A DNA stretch of 64,000 nucleotides from Dipetalonema caudispina. Taxonomy: Eukaryota > Nematoda > Chromadorea > Rhabditida > Onchocercidae. Of the stretch, positions 49,275 through 62,235 are shown in pieces; the first letter of the stretch is position 1, and each line of letters begins with the position of its first letter. Location of the stretch: NCBI GenBank assembly GCA_013365325.1, contig JABVXV010000037.1, forward strand, positions 186,001-250,000, in the 5' to 3' direction. A program made the position numbers and the translations under genes. The notes under the pieces were generated by a model that saw only the letters and a list, made by a program, of their open reading frames with translations, ran no database searches and was not told where the DNA came from.

Positions 49275-52200
49275 TTATTTTTTCAATAGTCGTAATTTGT
49301 TTAAAGCATATGCAAAGAAGGATGGTATCGGAGCACAAATATGAATTTTTTCAGAGCTTCGTTTCGATAACGGAATAATTATTTCTTTCAAATGTATATA
49401 CATCGGTAATCGACGAAATGAATTACCTGAAAACATGATTAGTGAACATGATCTTTCCAATAAATTCAGAAACAACACCCATAGCTCAAATGAGAGTACA
49501 ACCTGCTAGTCCAAATTTAATTATTCAACTATCTGGGAATTTATTAATTTAAACAACATGTAAAGCATTAACGAAGTACATAATGACCTACACTCTGAGC
49601 ATTTTTAAAGTGTAATAATTAAATAATAAAATATGCACAGTTAACAAGACATTTCTCAAATTCCAAAGAATCGTTAGAACTGTATATGCCTTACTACAAA
49701 AAATATATATAAAAATGGATATTAAACCAAACATTGCACTGCGACTATACAGAGAAACGAAAGAAAGATTGAATTACCGGCAATATTTAAATCTTTTAAT
49801 GCAGTATCCGATAATCGTGGTGGAATCCCCCTTCCTGCTTCTCTGCGACTAAAATTGTATTTCATATCACCGATGATGGGACATGCAATACCAATACCAA
49901 GGTGAGCACGTATTTGCTCCGAAACGTCTAAAACTGCCGCTCTTAAACTTTTTAACAGCATTTGAAAATAATTTTTTATAGAAAATAAGTTTTAATCCCT
50001 GACAAAATACTGCATATTACAATAATTTTGAAGCTGTGCTCTATATAACTAATATGGTTTTTTGAATTATTAAAGCGTAAACACTCAGTTTCACCTCTAA
50101 AACAAAGCTGTAATGAATGAACTAGTTAAAATATTGGATGAAACATTTCTAGAACCGAACTGTAATAACCCAAGAAACACAACCAGTCTCTTCAATCTTC
50201 GCAACTTAACTTATTATATTTCTTTCCAGGAACCATCTAAACATGAAAAAAAAAGTACCACGATTGACGATACACTCCATATAACTGGTATGATTTTTGG
50301 GATCATGCTTGAGAACGCGATAATGCGTACTTGCTTCCAAAAACGGAGTTATTTCACTGCTGTTATTTGCACCCAGTGGTAACATCTAAGTCGGTCAAAA
50401 AATTTAATAAATAAATCAATAAACAACTTTTGCATTGCAAATGATATTTTTACATTTAGCTACTCTACAAAACTCTTCAAAGACTAAAGGATACATAAAT
50501 TTACCAAATTTTCTGCATCTTGAAAATTATCTTCAACTAATTGAAGGAAAGATTCAAAAATCAAACGGTTTTTCCCCCATTCAATCCCATCTATCGCACG
50601 AAGAGTCAATACTAATAAAAACAATAATCACTCAGAGAGGTAGGTTGTCTCTAGTTTATATTCTTCGCTATAGTGAAAAAAGCAAAAAAAAAAGATCAAA
50701 ATTAACTATGTAATTGTTATCTTTTCCCCTACACTTGACAAGCGGAATATTGATAGCAGCTTCGTAATGCGTAGGTGCCATATTTGTGATGACGTGGTAG
50801 CACTGCTCTACTGAACCATTATCGTACAAAGCTTTTACTTTTTTCTGAGCATCTTGATTCCTGGAAAGAAAAAGAAAAAGTCACAAGAATATTCTGAACC
50901 TTCCAGAGAGCAAGCCTTTTTGAAATTAATCCAGATCGGTCTAACACAGAAAATAAATTCCTAATCAGTATTTTTTAGTACGAGGATTTTTTATTTCTAA
51001 TTTTTTATGCTCTGATATTAAATAAAACGCCTTATTCCATTCATACTTGAAAGAATCAAAGAAAGGGATAACTAAAAAATCAATAGAAGGAGAAAAAATA
51101 AAGAGAAGTATAATATGAAAATAATTTCTTTAGACTAAACAAACGGGAAATGAGCAACATTTTTGTCCAAATTTATTGAAAACAAAATATAAAAATGAAA
51201 TAGAAAGGAAAAAAAAAAAAAAACAAAACTAACTTTGCAAACAATACCACACCGGTAACAGATTTTGCAGTGGATTTTACGATCCGCAAACAACCCATTT
51301 GTGGTACTATTCGAGAAGAAAGTTGAGGGAGAATACGCAACAATTCGGCTTGATTGCTGGGTGCATTTGAACAAGCCACTTGATATGGCTTATCAAATGC
51401 AATAAGTTCCTCTAAAAACACGTATAAATAGAAAATATTTTTTAAAGCGGAAGTACCGAACATACGTTTTGGCATATTTGGATAGACAATTGTGTGCAGC
51501 AATAAATAAACAATATCAAGCCTAACCGTCTTCATAAATAATTCGGCTGGCCATTACATTAACTAAGTCCTCGTTGTTCATTTTCCATACCGGTTGAATT
51601 TCTTCCCATATTTTCTTGAGACCTATATCTTTGCATGTTTTTAAGTCCAGTACTTCCTGCAACATTAGTGACTTTCTTTCCAAGAATAATGTACTACACA
51701 GGAAGCCTACGAAGTTTCTTTTCTGCTTAGGAATATACAAATTACAGATAACGCTAACAGGAACAGCCAAGGTTATATAAATCGTATTGCGATATCCTTT
51801 ATTTATACTTTCTTCACAAAAGTAAAAAATAAAATAACAGTGTGAAGTTAAAGCATCGATGGTTTTAGCAGGCTAAATGCTTAAGGACTGGCTTTCCATA
51901 AAAAGCTAAGTGAAAGTCATCAACCACTCCCATTCGTTTGGAAATTTCGACACAAATCAGTTTCCTAACTATTCCAAAGACAATACGGTGAAAAACAACG
52001 TTATTAATACTTTTCTTTAAATTTTCAAAATCACTAATAATATCTCACTGCAATCAACAGTTTAACTTCTAGTTCTATAGATAGAAATTTACGAATGATC
52101 GAATATCCTCGCTATCTGCATTATTGTCATTACCACCATATCCAGTATGCTTAATGGAATCTTCCACGAAATTATTTGACGAACTGCCCAGCGAATCTAA

Positions 52201-53409
52201 CCTAAACAGAAAAGTTCACAATGGAAAAACAAATAAACTGACCTTTCAAAGTTTATAAAAAAACTGATCTCTTAAATCTTTAAAGAAGCTTATGAGGTTC
52301 CGACACCGGACTAATTTAAGGCAAATTTCAAGCCAGTAGAAATATCCTCCGAAACATTAATTCAGCAGGAAAAAGGGAGGTATTTTCACTCAGATAATTC
52401 CTAGCTACTCTGATGAAACAGCTGTAACATATTGGCTCTAAGTGTATCTCTTCGGTGTCAGGAACCAAATTAAAAAGAATTAGTCAGATTGAGTCGTTTA
52501 ATTTAGCAAGATATTCTTTTTTAAATAGCTAGATACATAAACATAAAATCAGTGAAGTGTTGCCCAACAAATCAACCAGTTATACAGCAATCATATTCTG
52601 TACTTAGATTCGGTTTAAAACATTTGCTGCCATATTCTCTACAAGACCTGACTTCTGGAAAATGGATCTTAGTAATACTGTAAACATTAAGACCATGATT
52701 GGACGGTAGCACAAGTTGTTTCATTTTTAACAAAAGTTAATGTAATCAGTGGAAACTAATGCAATCAATTAGTTGCTGAGGTACGTTCTTTGCAAATTTT
52801 GTCTGAAATGGGCCACTAATATCTCAAAATTCTGTTCCAATTTATTTCTAGTAGAATATAATCTGGAATATTGCTCATAAGCATCCCGTTTAATCAGCGC
52901 CTCGGTCATTCTTATCAGTTCTTTTAGTTAAACAACTGCTAAAATTATTGTAACTTTTATTCTCGTTCAATGCAGATCGACTGTCAAGAAAACCACCGAA
53001 ATATAGGGTATCAATATAGTCGATACCAGACATATTAAGCGTAGCATTATCAGCTTGGTTATTTTCTTCTTTTACAGTCTCGATGTCCTCAAAACCACCA
53101 AAATATAACGAGTCGATGTAGTCAGTACCAGAGGTATCAACAACTGTACTTAGACTGCCTGAATCTCCGATCATTCCATGTTTCGGTCCAGATAAAATCG
53201 ATTTGAAAAGTGTTTCAACAAAATTTTCATCCAAAATAAGCCGACCTCTGGTCTGAAACAGCATTTTGTTTATTCGAAGCTTCACGACATTTTTTCACCG
53301 CCGTCCTTGATCGTAACATGATTGCAGCTTTCATATGCCGTGGAAGGGGTGTTTCCGTGGCGTCGTGGATGCCAAAAAAGTCATCATTCTCGTCTATTTT
53401 ATGCACCAT
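49275..53409 (-). CDS. RPUSD3-like mitochondrial pseudouridine-synthase homologue, catalytic Asp missing
   Basis: Family members of this kind act on mitochondrial RNA and ribosome assembly. Ten exons, read 53409-53299, 53252-52982, 52920-52785, 52201-52093, 51656-51527, 51411-51234, 50860-50707, 50385-50259, 49927-49778 and 49426-49275, join in exact phase to 505 residues. The C-terminal 300 residues follow the RluA-type fold: NEDLVNVM, ELIAFDKPYQVA, then RIVKSTAKSVTGVVLF where active enzymes have HRLDKxTTG, then SEQIRAHLGIGIACPIIGDMKY, MYIHLKEIIIPL and PSFFAYALNKLRL. The Asp position is Ala, as human RPUSD3 also lacks it (recalled). The N-terminal 170 residues are divergent and carry two copies of DYID(S/T)LYFGGF. 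Introns of 46 and 61 bases explain apparent frame breaks near 53.3 and 52.95 kb. The exact symbol is left open. Confidence 0.85.
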
Positions 53410-53942
53410 TATAATGTCTCAATATATCCTTCCTAAATATATAAAAATGTGTTAAAGAAAACAACATTTACTGCAAGTTCTCCCTGTGGATATAAAACAG
53501 CATGAAAAATCTCCAGAGAGAGAAAAAAACTCATTCAATGGAAAATGAACTATTTACATCATAACAGAAATGACAAACTTGTATTTTGGATTAGTTACAT
53601 AAAAACACGAATAAAAATGAAAACAACAATAGTAAATTACCAATACATCACCATGAAAAGCATTAAATGAAACTAAAATGGAAAACCAATTAACAATAGA
53701 AAATCAATTGCACTTCCTAGATATGTCTCCTATATTACAGGCCGATTATAAGTTTCCTGAAAGAAAATGCTCACAATTTAATTAGTCCGCTGTCCTGGAC
53801 TGTTTGCTCACAACTAAAATGTTGCACAATATTTCTTCAATTTTCTTAAGCTGTTGCATTGTTGACATTTCCGAATCGTTATGAAGGTTCTAGTTAAAGG
53901 CTCTACTGCTAACAAAATATATCAAATTATTGGAAACAACAA
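53410..53942. other. Intergenic region between the Trm10 gene and the RPUSD3-like gene
   Basis: 533 bases on the minus-strand path from the stop of the Trm10-family gene to the ATG of the next gene. No coding signal was seen. The spacing is compatible with a loosely packed operon or with separate promoters. No convincing acceptor was found right at the downstream ATG. Confidence 0.45.
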
Positions 53943-56246
53943 TTAAATCGGTGATTTCACAACTTCATAGCCCATACGCTTAGGCACAACAGAAAGCGCT
54001 TCGGTCCAGCTTTTTGAGTAAACGTAACGCACAAGAATTTCAACAACTTGATTAATTGTAAGCATTACGTTGAATGTTCCACTGTCACGTCGATGAAGAA
54101 ATTCCTGTATTGGTAATCGTCGAGCATCCAAGCCTAATTCTTCTGCAAAATAACATACAAAAGTTTTCTGCTTCATTTTGATTTTAAATTTCCCTACACT
54201 CTCTAAAACATTTACTGAAAAGATTTCCTTAATGGTGCCTTCATAATTATCAGTTACTGTTTACACTTCGCTAATTCTGAGTTCGCATATTCCTGAAGCA
54301 TAGCTGAATCTTTTTAAGAATATACTGTCAGCATAATCGAAAATCCTTAAACCAAGAACTAATATATTTTAAAATTCGGTGAAAAACACCATTATTTCAG
54401 CATACTTCTACTACGACAAACGAATAAACCGATGATATTGTTTGCTTAAGATTACCAAAGGGACATTTAATAAAGCAAATAAAGCAACCATCAATTATGG
54501 GACCAGAAATTACAGGTTGACGAATAAAATTGCAAAGTTAACTTTATAGTTGCTCACAGTAATTCATTCCTAATATTTAACTACACTGCAAAATCAAATA
54601 ACGAAAAAACACCTGCTCTACAATACGACAACGATCCAACTCCAGTTTCGTCCACGAGGCCACCGATAACATATACTTCGTCAGGCTTCACATCCAGCAA
54701 TGCATTAAGTTGTGAATCTGGACTCAAGTATACCACATGGCATTCCGTGACAAACTAAAATTTTAAGGAGGAAAAAAGCACTATTGCTTATACTGAAGAT
54801 GCAATAAAATTATTCCCCTAACTTATTCATATTTTATACAGTCAAAAATGTGAACATGATATGTGATACACAGAAATGGTCAACAAGAACACAAAATCAG
54901 TTCCTATATGATATTAAATGATGATGATATAGTTCATTGATTAGCTGATTTCTAGTTATAATTAGACTTCTTACAATATGTAGTTCTTTCCTAGAATAAT
55001 ATGATTGCACTTGATTCAAACTAAGCAATTGTCGATGATTGCAACTTTAAAGTCAATGAATGAGTTTCAAAATTCGATAACCAAACATTTTTGTAGCTTG
55101 ATTGCCGAATTTTGACAGACTTGAGATATAATGTGGATCTTACTTCACTTATACTTCTGTCAGAAATTATCCAACTGAAATGATCAAAACCAGACATTTT
55201 CCGACGTCCTTCAGACAAAAAGCGTTCATCTGGTGAAAGGAGTGTAACCTGCAAACCAGGACTCCTGCAAATTTAACTTATCCGACAATTCCGTCTGAAG
55301 TTATCAATTTAGTTATCTATTCACAACCTCACTGTTATAAAGTTGACAAAATAAGATTTCGTATATATATATATATATATATATATGTACAGTTATACCA
55401 TGTATGCACAGACGTACGGATGCGAATACTATAAACTTGATTTATACTAGTGTCTGAGAGATACAGTAAGAAAAAAAGGAAAAAAAAAAACGAACTTCTT
55501 TTGGAGACCCCAAACGCGACCCATTTGCCGAACCAGTTTACCTATTTCTTTATCACTCATACGTTGCGCAAATCCGAAATCGATGTGTATTTGCAAAACG
55601 AAATTAAGTGGTTCTTTGGTCACCACATTTTTTGCTTGATTTTTACGGCGCCGACGCCTTTCTTTAGATCTGTTTAGTCGTCGTCTTTCAATAATTCTAA
55701 ATTATGAATCACCTATGTGACACGTCCATCAATTAATCATGACAGTTGAATGATGATAGCTATATACGCAGTCAATTACCTTCAGATATCCTTGAAAAAA
55801 AAGTAGCTATGTATTTCAGTGGCAATATTTCAATATCATATCTTAGTGCAAAGTATTCTTTTTAATTTCATGCAGTTGAACGTTTGTCATTCACTGTTCT
55901 TTGCTACTTTTTTCTTCTTTCCAGCTTACTTTCAGTCTTTCAATCTTTCTTTTTTTTTTTCTTTGCTCTTAGGAAGTCATAAGAACATAATTTGAAAGGT
56001 AAAGACTAAAAATTCTTGAGAAAAAAATAAATGAGAACGCAAATACCTTCTATTAACCATCAAGCTCTCCGTTGACAAAAACTTCAAGCGTTTCACATGG
56101 AACAATTTTAAGTAACTTCACCTCATATAGCGTGCCTGCTTACAATAACTGTTATTCGCACCACTGAGTTGATGATCTGCCGATTTACAATCAGTTATCA
56201 CTTTTTCTTCTTCTAGCGCATCCAGTAATTCTGCGAAACATTCCAT
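53943..56246 (-). CDS. Trm10-family tRNA (guanine-9) methyltransferase, TRMT10B-like
   Basis: SPOUT-class enzyme that methylates N1 of a purine at tRNA position 9 using S-adenosylmethionine. Exons 56246-56122, 55264-55144, 54754-54613 and 54142-53943 join in phase to 195 residues. The SPOUT core is clear: VYLSPDSQLNALLDVKPDEV, VYVIGGLVDET, ARRLPIQEFLHRRDSG, LTINQVVEILVRYV and SWTEALSVVPKR. LPIQE(F/Y) and the NQV run resemble TRMT10B most, as recalled. The conserved first strand of the domain is not obvious, so the N-terminus is divergent or an exon is missing. The acceptor TTTTTTTCAAG ends four bases before the ATG, which fits trans-splicing of the first gene of a cluster. TRMT10A or C identity cannot be excluded. 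Confidence 0.85.
55362..55386. repeat. (AT)n microsatellite
   Basis: An uninterrupted run of about twelve TA units in the first long intron of the Trm10-family gene, between exons 56246-56122 and 55264-55144. Confidence 0.95.
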
Positions 56247-57136
56247 ACTTCTTGAAAAAAAATTATCCCAAAAACTTATCATTATATTGAAGTTGAAATT
56301 TTACATGAAACGTTCTCACTGTGAGACTTTCGTTTAATCCATTGTTCAATTAAGCTAATAAATTTGAAAAACTTTTTTCTGAAACAATGATCACAAGAGG
56401 GAAAAATCGAAAGGAGTCATAACGAATAACGGTAGAATTTAATCTTACTATGCTTAAAATTAGCAAGTTAAGGAAATTTTAGATTCAAATAAGATGAAGA
56501 CAAGAATAAAATACGCCAGAATAAATGTATAATAAATGGAATAGCTGTAAATCTGAGAATAGCAACAGTTTGAGTGAAACAAGAGTTTTCGCAATCATCC
56601 ATTCACTTTAGAACATAAACCAGGACATTGTAACAGGGCGAGATTTGATTACCTGGTCTATACGAAATTTTACGGGCCGCCTGGTCTAGATATAACAAAG
56701 CACAATGAAAATATTAGTTTCAAAAAATGAATGATTATGTCTAATATTGACATCAACGTTGGCGGAGGGAGTATTTTGGATTGGAAATGAAGTTAGAGAG
56801 GTATGGAACTATTTCTCTATTCTCTATGTGAAGTCTAGAATTAGCACACCTTCCTTACCGTACCCTTCTGTTTGTTCTGATAACATTCTTATAACTTTCT
56901 CTGTCGTATAGATCGTGAAATAAATTTAAAATTATCCTTCTGTTTATTTTCACAAACCTAACAATACTGTTATTTGTCACGTAATATCCATTAAGGAATA
57001 GATATTCAGAATGAAGCAATCATAATACTAGGTCTAATTCATTGCGTCAGTCGGGAATTTGAAAAAAAAAAATGAAAGAGTTTTAAATTTACTTTCGAAA
57101 GAAAACTGAATTCATCTTATTCAAATAACAGTTGTA

Positions 57137-57370
57137 TTATCTTCTATCATCATAATGGAGTATAATAATGGGAGTAATGTTTTCCTTTGGTAGAGGATTG
57201 CTTAATTTATTTTGACGCTTCATCATAGGCTGATTCTGTGGGAATTCTAAGGAAGATGTTTTGGAGTGTTGTGAGAGAGAATGAAGTGGGATTATTTGAT
57301 CATTTAAAATCATATCTTTCCTAAATAATATAAAGCGATCTACAATCTCTTCATCCGTCCAGTGATTCAT
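57137..57370 (-). CDS. Weak candidate ORF, unknown product
   Basis: 77 codons beginning MNHWTDEEIVDRFILF immediately after a TGAA microsatellite. The composition is mixed and not obviously low in complexity, but there is no splice partner, no homology and no flanking signal. It is probably chance. Confidence 0.15.
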   Translation of the reverse strand: MNHWTDEEIVDRFILFRKDMILNDQIIPLHSLSQHSKTSSLEFPQNQPMMKRQNKLSNPLPKENITPIIILHYDDRR

Positions 57371-57389
57371 TCATTCATTCATTCATTCC
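57365..57389. repeat. (ATTC)n microsatellite
   Basis: Six tandem ATTC units. Confidence 0.9.
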
Positions 57390-60254
57390 TCACTCCAATA
57401 TTTATTTCTTGTGGGATAAGGTGATTAAATGAAAGGCATTGCATTGTTCAACTGTTGAAATTGTTCAAATATCTATGCTCATTTATTGCTTCCAACAAAA
57501 AATTGGAGGTGAAATGGACGGATGAAGTACATAAAATTAATTAGTAATGCTTCAAGTTTACGTTATCTGCCTGAACACATGCGTGTTACATGTGTGCATG
57601 TGTGCAATCACATTTAAGAATATAAGACAGATAATGGAACTAAAATTTACTTATCACAGCTCATTTAGTTGGGATAAGTCTGAGTACTTTCATCTGTCTG
57701 TAATGAATTGTTCATCCAGTAAGCTTCGCTTTATATCCCTTCCGAGCCTGTGATACCTTTCTCATCAGGCCTGCTTCCCTAATATGTGCACACATTATAC
57801 ACACATATACGCATATATACATATACATACATACAAGTAAACAAATACTGGCAATTGCAGAGCCCGAAGTGTTTGAAGCCTTACTTTCACCATGTTTTGA
57901 AATCAATGGAGGAAATGAGCCAAGAGCTATGAGTGAGAGGGAAAAAGTTGCGATAATAATGGGTAAAGGACGGGAAGAGAGATTAAGAGTTTAGTGCTTT
58001 CTGGTTGTCTACTATCGAGACTTGGCCAAAGTTAAACATAGCCAGATCTTATAGTGCAAACACATACGCAAACGCGCACATATGCATGCATACAGAGCAG
58101 CTTAGTGATTATGTGCAAGATGGGCTTGCTATGATGTCTTCTCCACTCCAAAACGAGTCATTGCTAGTAGAAAGGTTGCAAATGACGACAAGCGGTTGAC
58201 GATATGGTAGCTGGCCCGATTTCCGGTGCTGCTTCAAATACATTTCCCTTCTTGAACCGACAAATTATCCATCCTGTTGCCATCATCATTTTCTCTCTCT
58301 TAGCTGGTACTGTCAATACCAAATTTGCTAACGGTTGGTTATTGAAATTTTTCAATTCGCATTCCCTTTCAAGTAGAAGATTATTAAAATAAAAGATTAT
58401 TAAGAAATTCATTAACTTCATTTAAGGTTTACTTTTGGGGTGCAATTAATTTGAATTGAAAAAATATTTGTTGAAGAAGTAAGATATGAGAAAAGTTATG
58501 ATGACACTAAGTATTATATTGGAAATGATTGGAAAAAGAGTCTAGATTATTCAGCAATTCAACAGCATGCATATCATCATCAATGAATTATTGTAAATAC
58601 AAATACCGCAAATCACAATGTTCTTGTAATATTGGAAATATTTCTGTTGAAAGTTCTAACAAATAAATGATTATGAAGCAAACTAGGCACATTTTTAAAA
58701 TTTCTTAAAAGATTGACTAAAAAACTCTTCAACGTTCTGAACGATTTTCGAATTTATTTTAACTTAAATTGTTTTAGTTCTTCCATCTTATCTTTTGTTT
58801 TAACACAATAAAAATCACTGGAACAAACTGTTCTTTGATTTGAATGCTAAAACTTTATAGCTGTTTTGATGATATAGGAATGGATTGAATTGAATTAAAT
58901 TAACTGAGTTGAACGGAACTTAAGTTCACTGTACAGGAATTGAAATGGAATTGAATGAAGCTGGACTAGATTTATTCTACCTATGGTATTTCAAAAAAAA
59001 AGATGAATCTGGATTTAGGTTTTTTAAATTTTATAAGAATTTGAACAGAAATATACAGAAAACAACATTCAATCTTTGTTCCTTTTAGCCAAACATAAGA
59101 TTCTTTTCAGTATATTCAATTTAGGATCGATTTTAAGACAGAGAGTCGTCTTTTAATTGAAAAATAGGATCCCATCTCCTTTTTGTTCGCATTTCAATTT
59201 CCGTTTAATTGCATCATGTTTGCTTATCTTTTATTACATTCGTCGTAGTTCCATTCGCATTTGTAAAACTGAAATCTCTTCAGAAAATTTTTAACAAATG
59301 TTAAAATGAAATAAACAATTGTTGCTACAGCTTTCTGAATCGTTATCTTCAAACTGACGTCATACATTCATCCATGTATGTATAATCATATAATCCCAAC
59401 GACATCAAATTGATTACTGATATATTGAATTGGCATATTTTGGCAGCTGACATATGAACCAAACAGATTTTAGGACAGCATTAATGAACAAATGTAAAAT
59501 TAAATGAAAGAAGCTGACAACCGTTACGGATTAATAAGCGTTAACGAATTCAGAATTTAAGGAAGGATGAAAATAAAGGAAATGTAATTTTCTTTCTCAA
59601 AAGAAAAAAATAAAAGGACTTCGTAGAGAGCTTCTAACTTGTAGTTAAATAAACGGTTGAACTGAAGTGACATTGCAACTTCGATTTATTTCCATATGGT
59701 TATCATCAGGATTGGAAAAGAGATTATTCTCTTAATAATTTTATCCTCTGTATAACTTTCTTCACTTTTTAAATTGAGAGGTGAAGAGTAAATGACCCCA
59801 TATTAATATTTCACATATAAAAAATCTCGATAAGGCCTATAGTTCTTCATGTACCCTTCTCACAGCATATTTTTAATCAAACTTCTTATATCCTAAAGAT
59901 TTAATTTAATTTTTGATAAAATGTGGGAAAATTTGCATCAATTTTTTGAATCGCAAAAGTTATAGGCCCTTTTCAGTATAAATCTTCAATTGTGATATTA
60001 TAACTCTTCCTGATAACATTTCTAAGGCCTTTAATTGTGATATCATAAATTAACTTTTATGATTTTTTATATTGCTTGCTATTTTTTCCCATTTCTTCCA
60101 TATAAAGCTAAAATATTAAATTTTATGCCTTCATTTATTTTGTGTATTACTTTGAAAGTTTCCAAATGACGAATTTATTAAAAAGAAAAAAAAAATGTTA
60201 ATGGTTGCTAGGTGACAGATTGACGTAATATAAAAAGACATTTAAATGTTTCTT

Positions 60255-60314
60255 AGAGAGAGAGAGAGAGGGAGAGAGAGAGGGAAAGAGAGGGAAAGAG
60301 AGGGAGAGGGAGAA
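60255..60314. repeat. (GA)n purine microsatellite
   Basis: About 60 bases of GA with GGGA and GGAAA variants. A complementary (TC)n tract lies about 380 bases downstream at 60697-60730, so the two could pair as an imperfect inverted repeat. Confidence 0.95.
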
Positions 60315-60696
60315 AAGTAAGACATTCATAATGGAGCATTAAATGGTTGCTATTTCTCCGACAAATTCATACTTTCATATTCATTCCTTTCATCAGTTCC
60401 GCTACAAAATGAAATAATAGTAAACAAGCAATGAAGGTTTATAAACAACAAATATAATATGTTAACTTATAATGATCCTTTCTTAATTTCTTTATCATTA
60501 AGTAAGTAATATGAATGAATATATGACACATTACATTATGGCTAAACATTTATTATTCTATTTCTCTTTTATTTAATAAATTATTAAGGAAGACAGTAGG
60601 GAGAAATGAGGGATCATGCAAATTTATAATGCATTTTAATATTAGGAACTTTTTCATTTCCATGAAATAGCCGAAAAAATCTAATCTTTCTCTTCC

Positions 60697-60697
60697 A

Positions 60698-60729
<32 letters not shown>

Positions 60730-60730
60730 T
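60697..60730. repeat. (TC)n pyrimidine microsatellite
   Basis: About 34 bases of TC with one TTT interruption, complementary to the GA tract at 60255-60314. Confidence 0.95.
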
Positions 60731-62189
60731 TGGTGATATTTTTATAACAAAACATTAACAGAAAAGAAAGATATGCTTTAAAATGATATCATTAAATGTT
60801 TCAAATATGATTTCAAGCTATGAAATATGGTACGATATAATTCTAATATCTAAATTAGGAATTATTGATGTAGACGATAACACATAACTTCTAAAGAAGT
60901 AAATTTTATCTCAGTTTAAGCGATTAAATTTAAAATTGATTCTTTAATTAATTATTGGAGCAAGCTGTCTGTACCTTCTAAGGATTACTACTTGTCAAAA
61001 TTTAAAATTTGCATTTGTAGAGCTAAACAATAAAATAACGTAGCTTGAAACTTTATGAAAATGATAAAATGTTATTTGTTTCAAGAAATCCATCCTTGGT
61101 CATTTGATGTTGTGAATATTTCAATAATTTAAAGAAATTTCGAATTTTAATTTGCAATCTTCCTTATGATTATTTATAAAATCATTTATATTATTTGGAA
61201 GATGAAGAAAATTTATCCTATCTCAAATGTTCATTCTTGATTTTAATAAGCGTCCAATTCATTCTTTTTACGCAGATATAGTTTATAAAGAGCTGAGAAG
61301 TAGCTATACAGAGTAGCAATTGAAGGAATAAATTTTGTCCATTTCAAGAGATAAATTGCTGCTAGGCTTTTTGTTTCTTCTTTCAACATCCTCAAGAAAT
61401 ACTTTCAGGCCTAGCTAAGGGATTTCGATTTTCATTTTTAGATGATATCGGATGGAAAAAATAAGTAGACGGAATATTTAAAAAAGCTTTTCATACTTTC
61501 TTCTTTTACTTTTGATCCCGTGAAAAACATTTCCGAAAACTATTATAGCTACAACAAATGAATTGGAAAATCTTGGAACTCATTAACAGTATTTAATTGA
61601 AAAAGCAACCAATAACATGTATACATCTAACTTCATCTTCAAAAATAATCCCGAAAATTTCAAATGTGAATGCCCACTTGGCTCTACATGAATTTTTTAA
61701 ATCGTTATATGGCCTAATTATTATTCGTGTTTAAGAGAGAAATATGAGGGTAACATATCGAAGTATACAATGATTATAGCAATCATATGCTATGATCATA
61801 GCTTCTGAATCTGAGCTTTCTTAATTGCTAGTATCTAAGCTAATGCCATTTTGCAGAAAATATTGACTAGCAATCATTATGGGTAAGCAGTAGGAAGGAA
61901 AAGAAAAAGCTAAATTATTACTGAAAAGTGAAATTCGAAATAAAACTAAAGTTTAAAAGACTTATTACTGTTGAAAGTTAACGATATAATCGTCTTAATA
62001 TTTGTCTTTTATAACTGATCAAATGGCACTGATATATTGATAAATATTGATCACCTAAATTGTTTACTTTCATTTGCTCATATTCAAAAATAATTCGGTG
62101 TATTTACCCTACCATAGCATATCTTTTAACGATACATGTAAAAACAGGCAGTTCGGTTAAAGTAGCTCTGCAGTAAAGTAGCTCTATAT

Positions 62190-62235
62190 AATAATTAATA
62201 ATCCGAATAGTTAACCATTCGGATTATTAATTATT
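62190..62235. repeat. Perfect 19-bp inverted repeat, 8-base loop
   Basis: Arms 62190-62208 and 62217-62235 are exact reverse complements around the loop AGTTAACC. The octamer-like AAAGTAGCTCT occurs twice just to the left (62158-62186). It could be a MITE terminus pair, an extruding cruciform or a structured transcript. No gene is nearby to make it a terminator. Confidence 0.9.

Larger units (their letters stand above)
56247..60254. other. Gene-poor AT-rich region
   Basis: 4 kb upstream of the Trm10-family gene. It contains an ATTC/TGAA microsatellite at 57365-57389 and an AC/AT-rich patch at about 57785-57840. Only weak open frames occur: minus 57137-57370, and overlapping frames on both strands at 58164-58421. 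No gene could be supported. Confidence 0.5.

Noticed and set aside
52890..53285. 131-codon minus-strand frame as a stand-alone gene
   Set aside because: It joins the upstream frame through a 46-base intron and the downstream frame through a 61-base intron, forming part of the RPUSD3-like gene.
58164..58421. Overlapping open frames on both strands
   Set aside because: Neither has splice partners, homology or a convincing start. Double openness over 190 bases can arise by chance.
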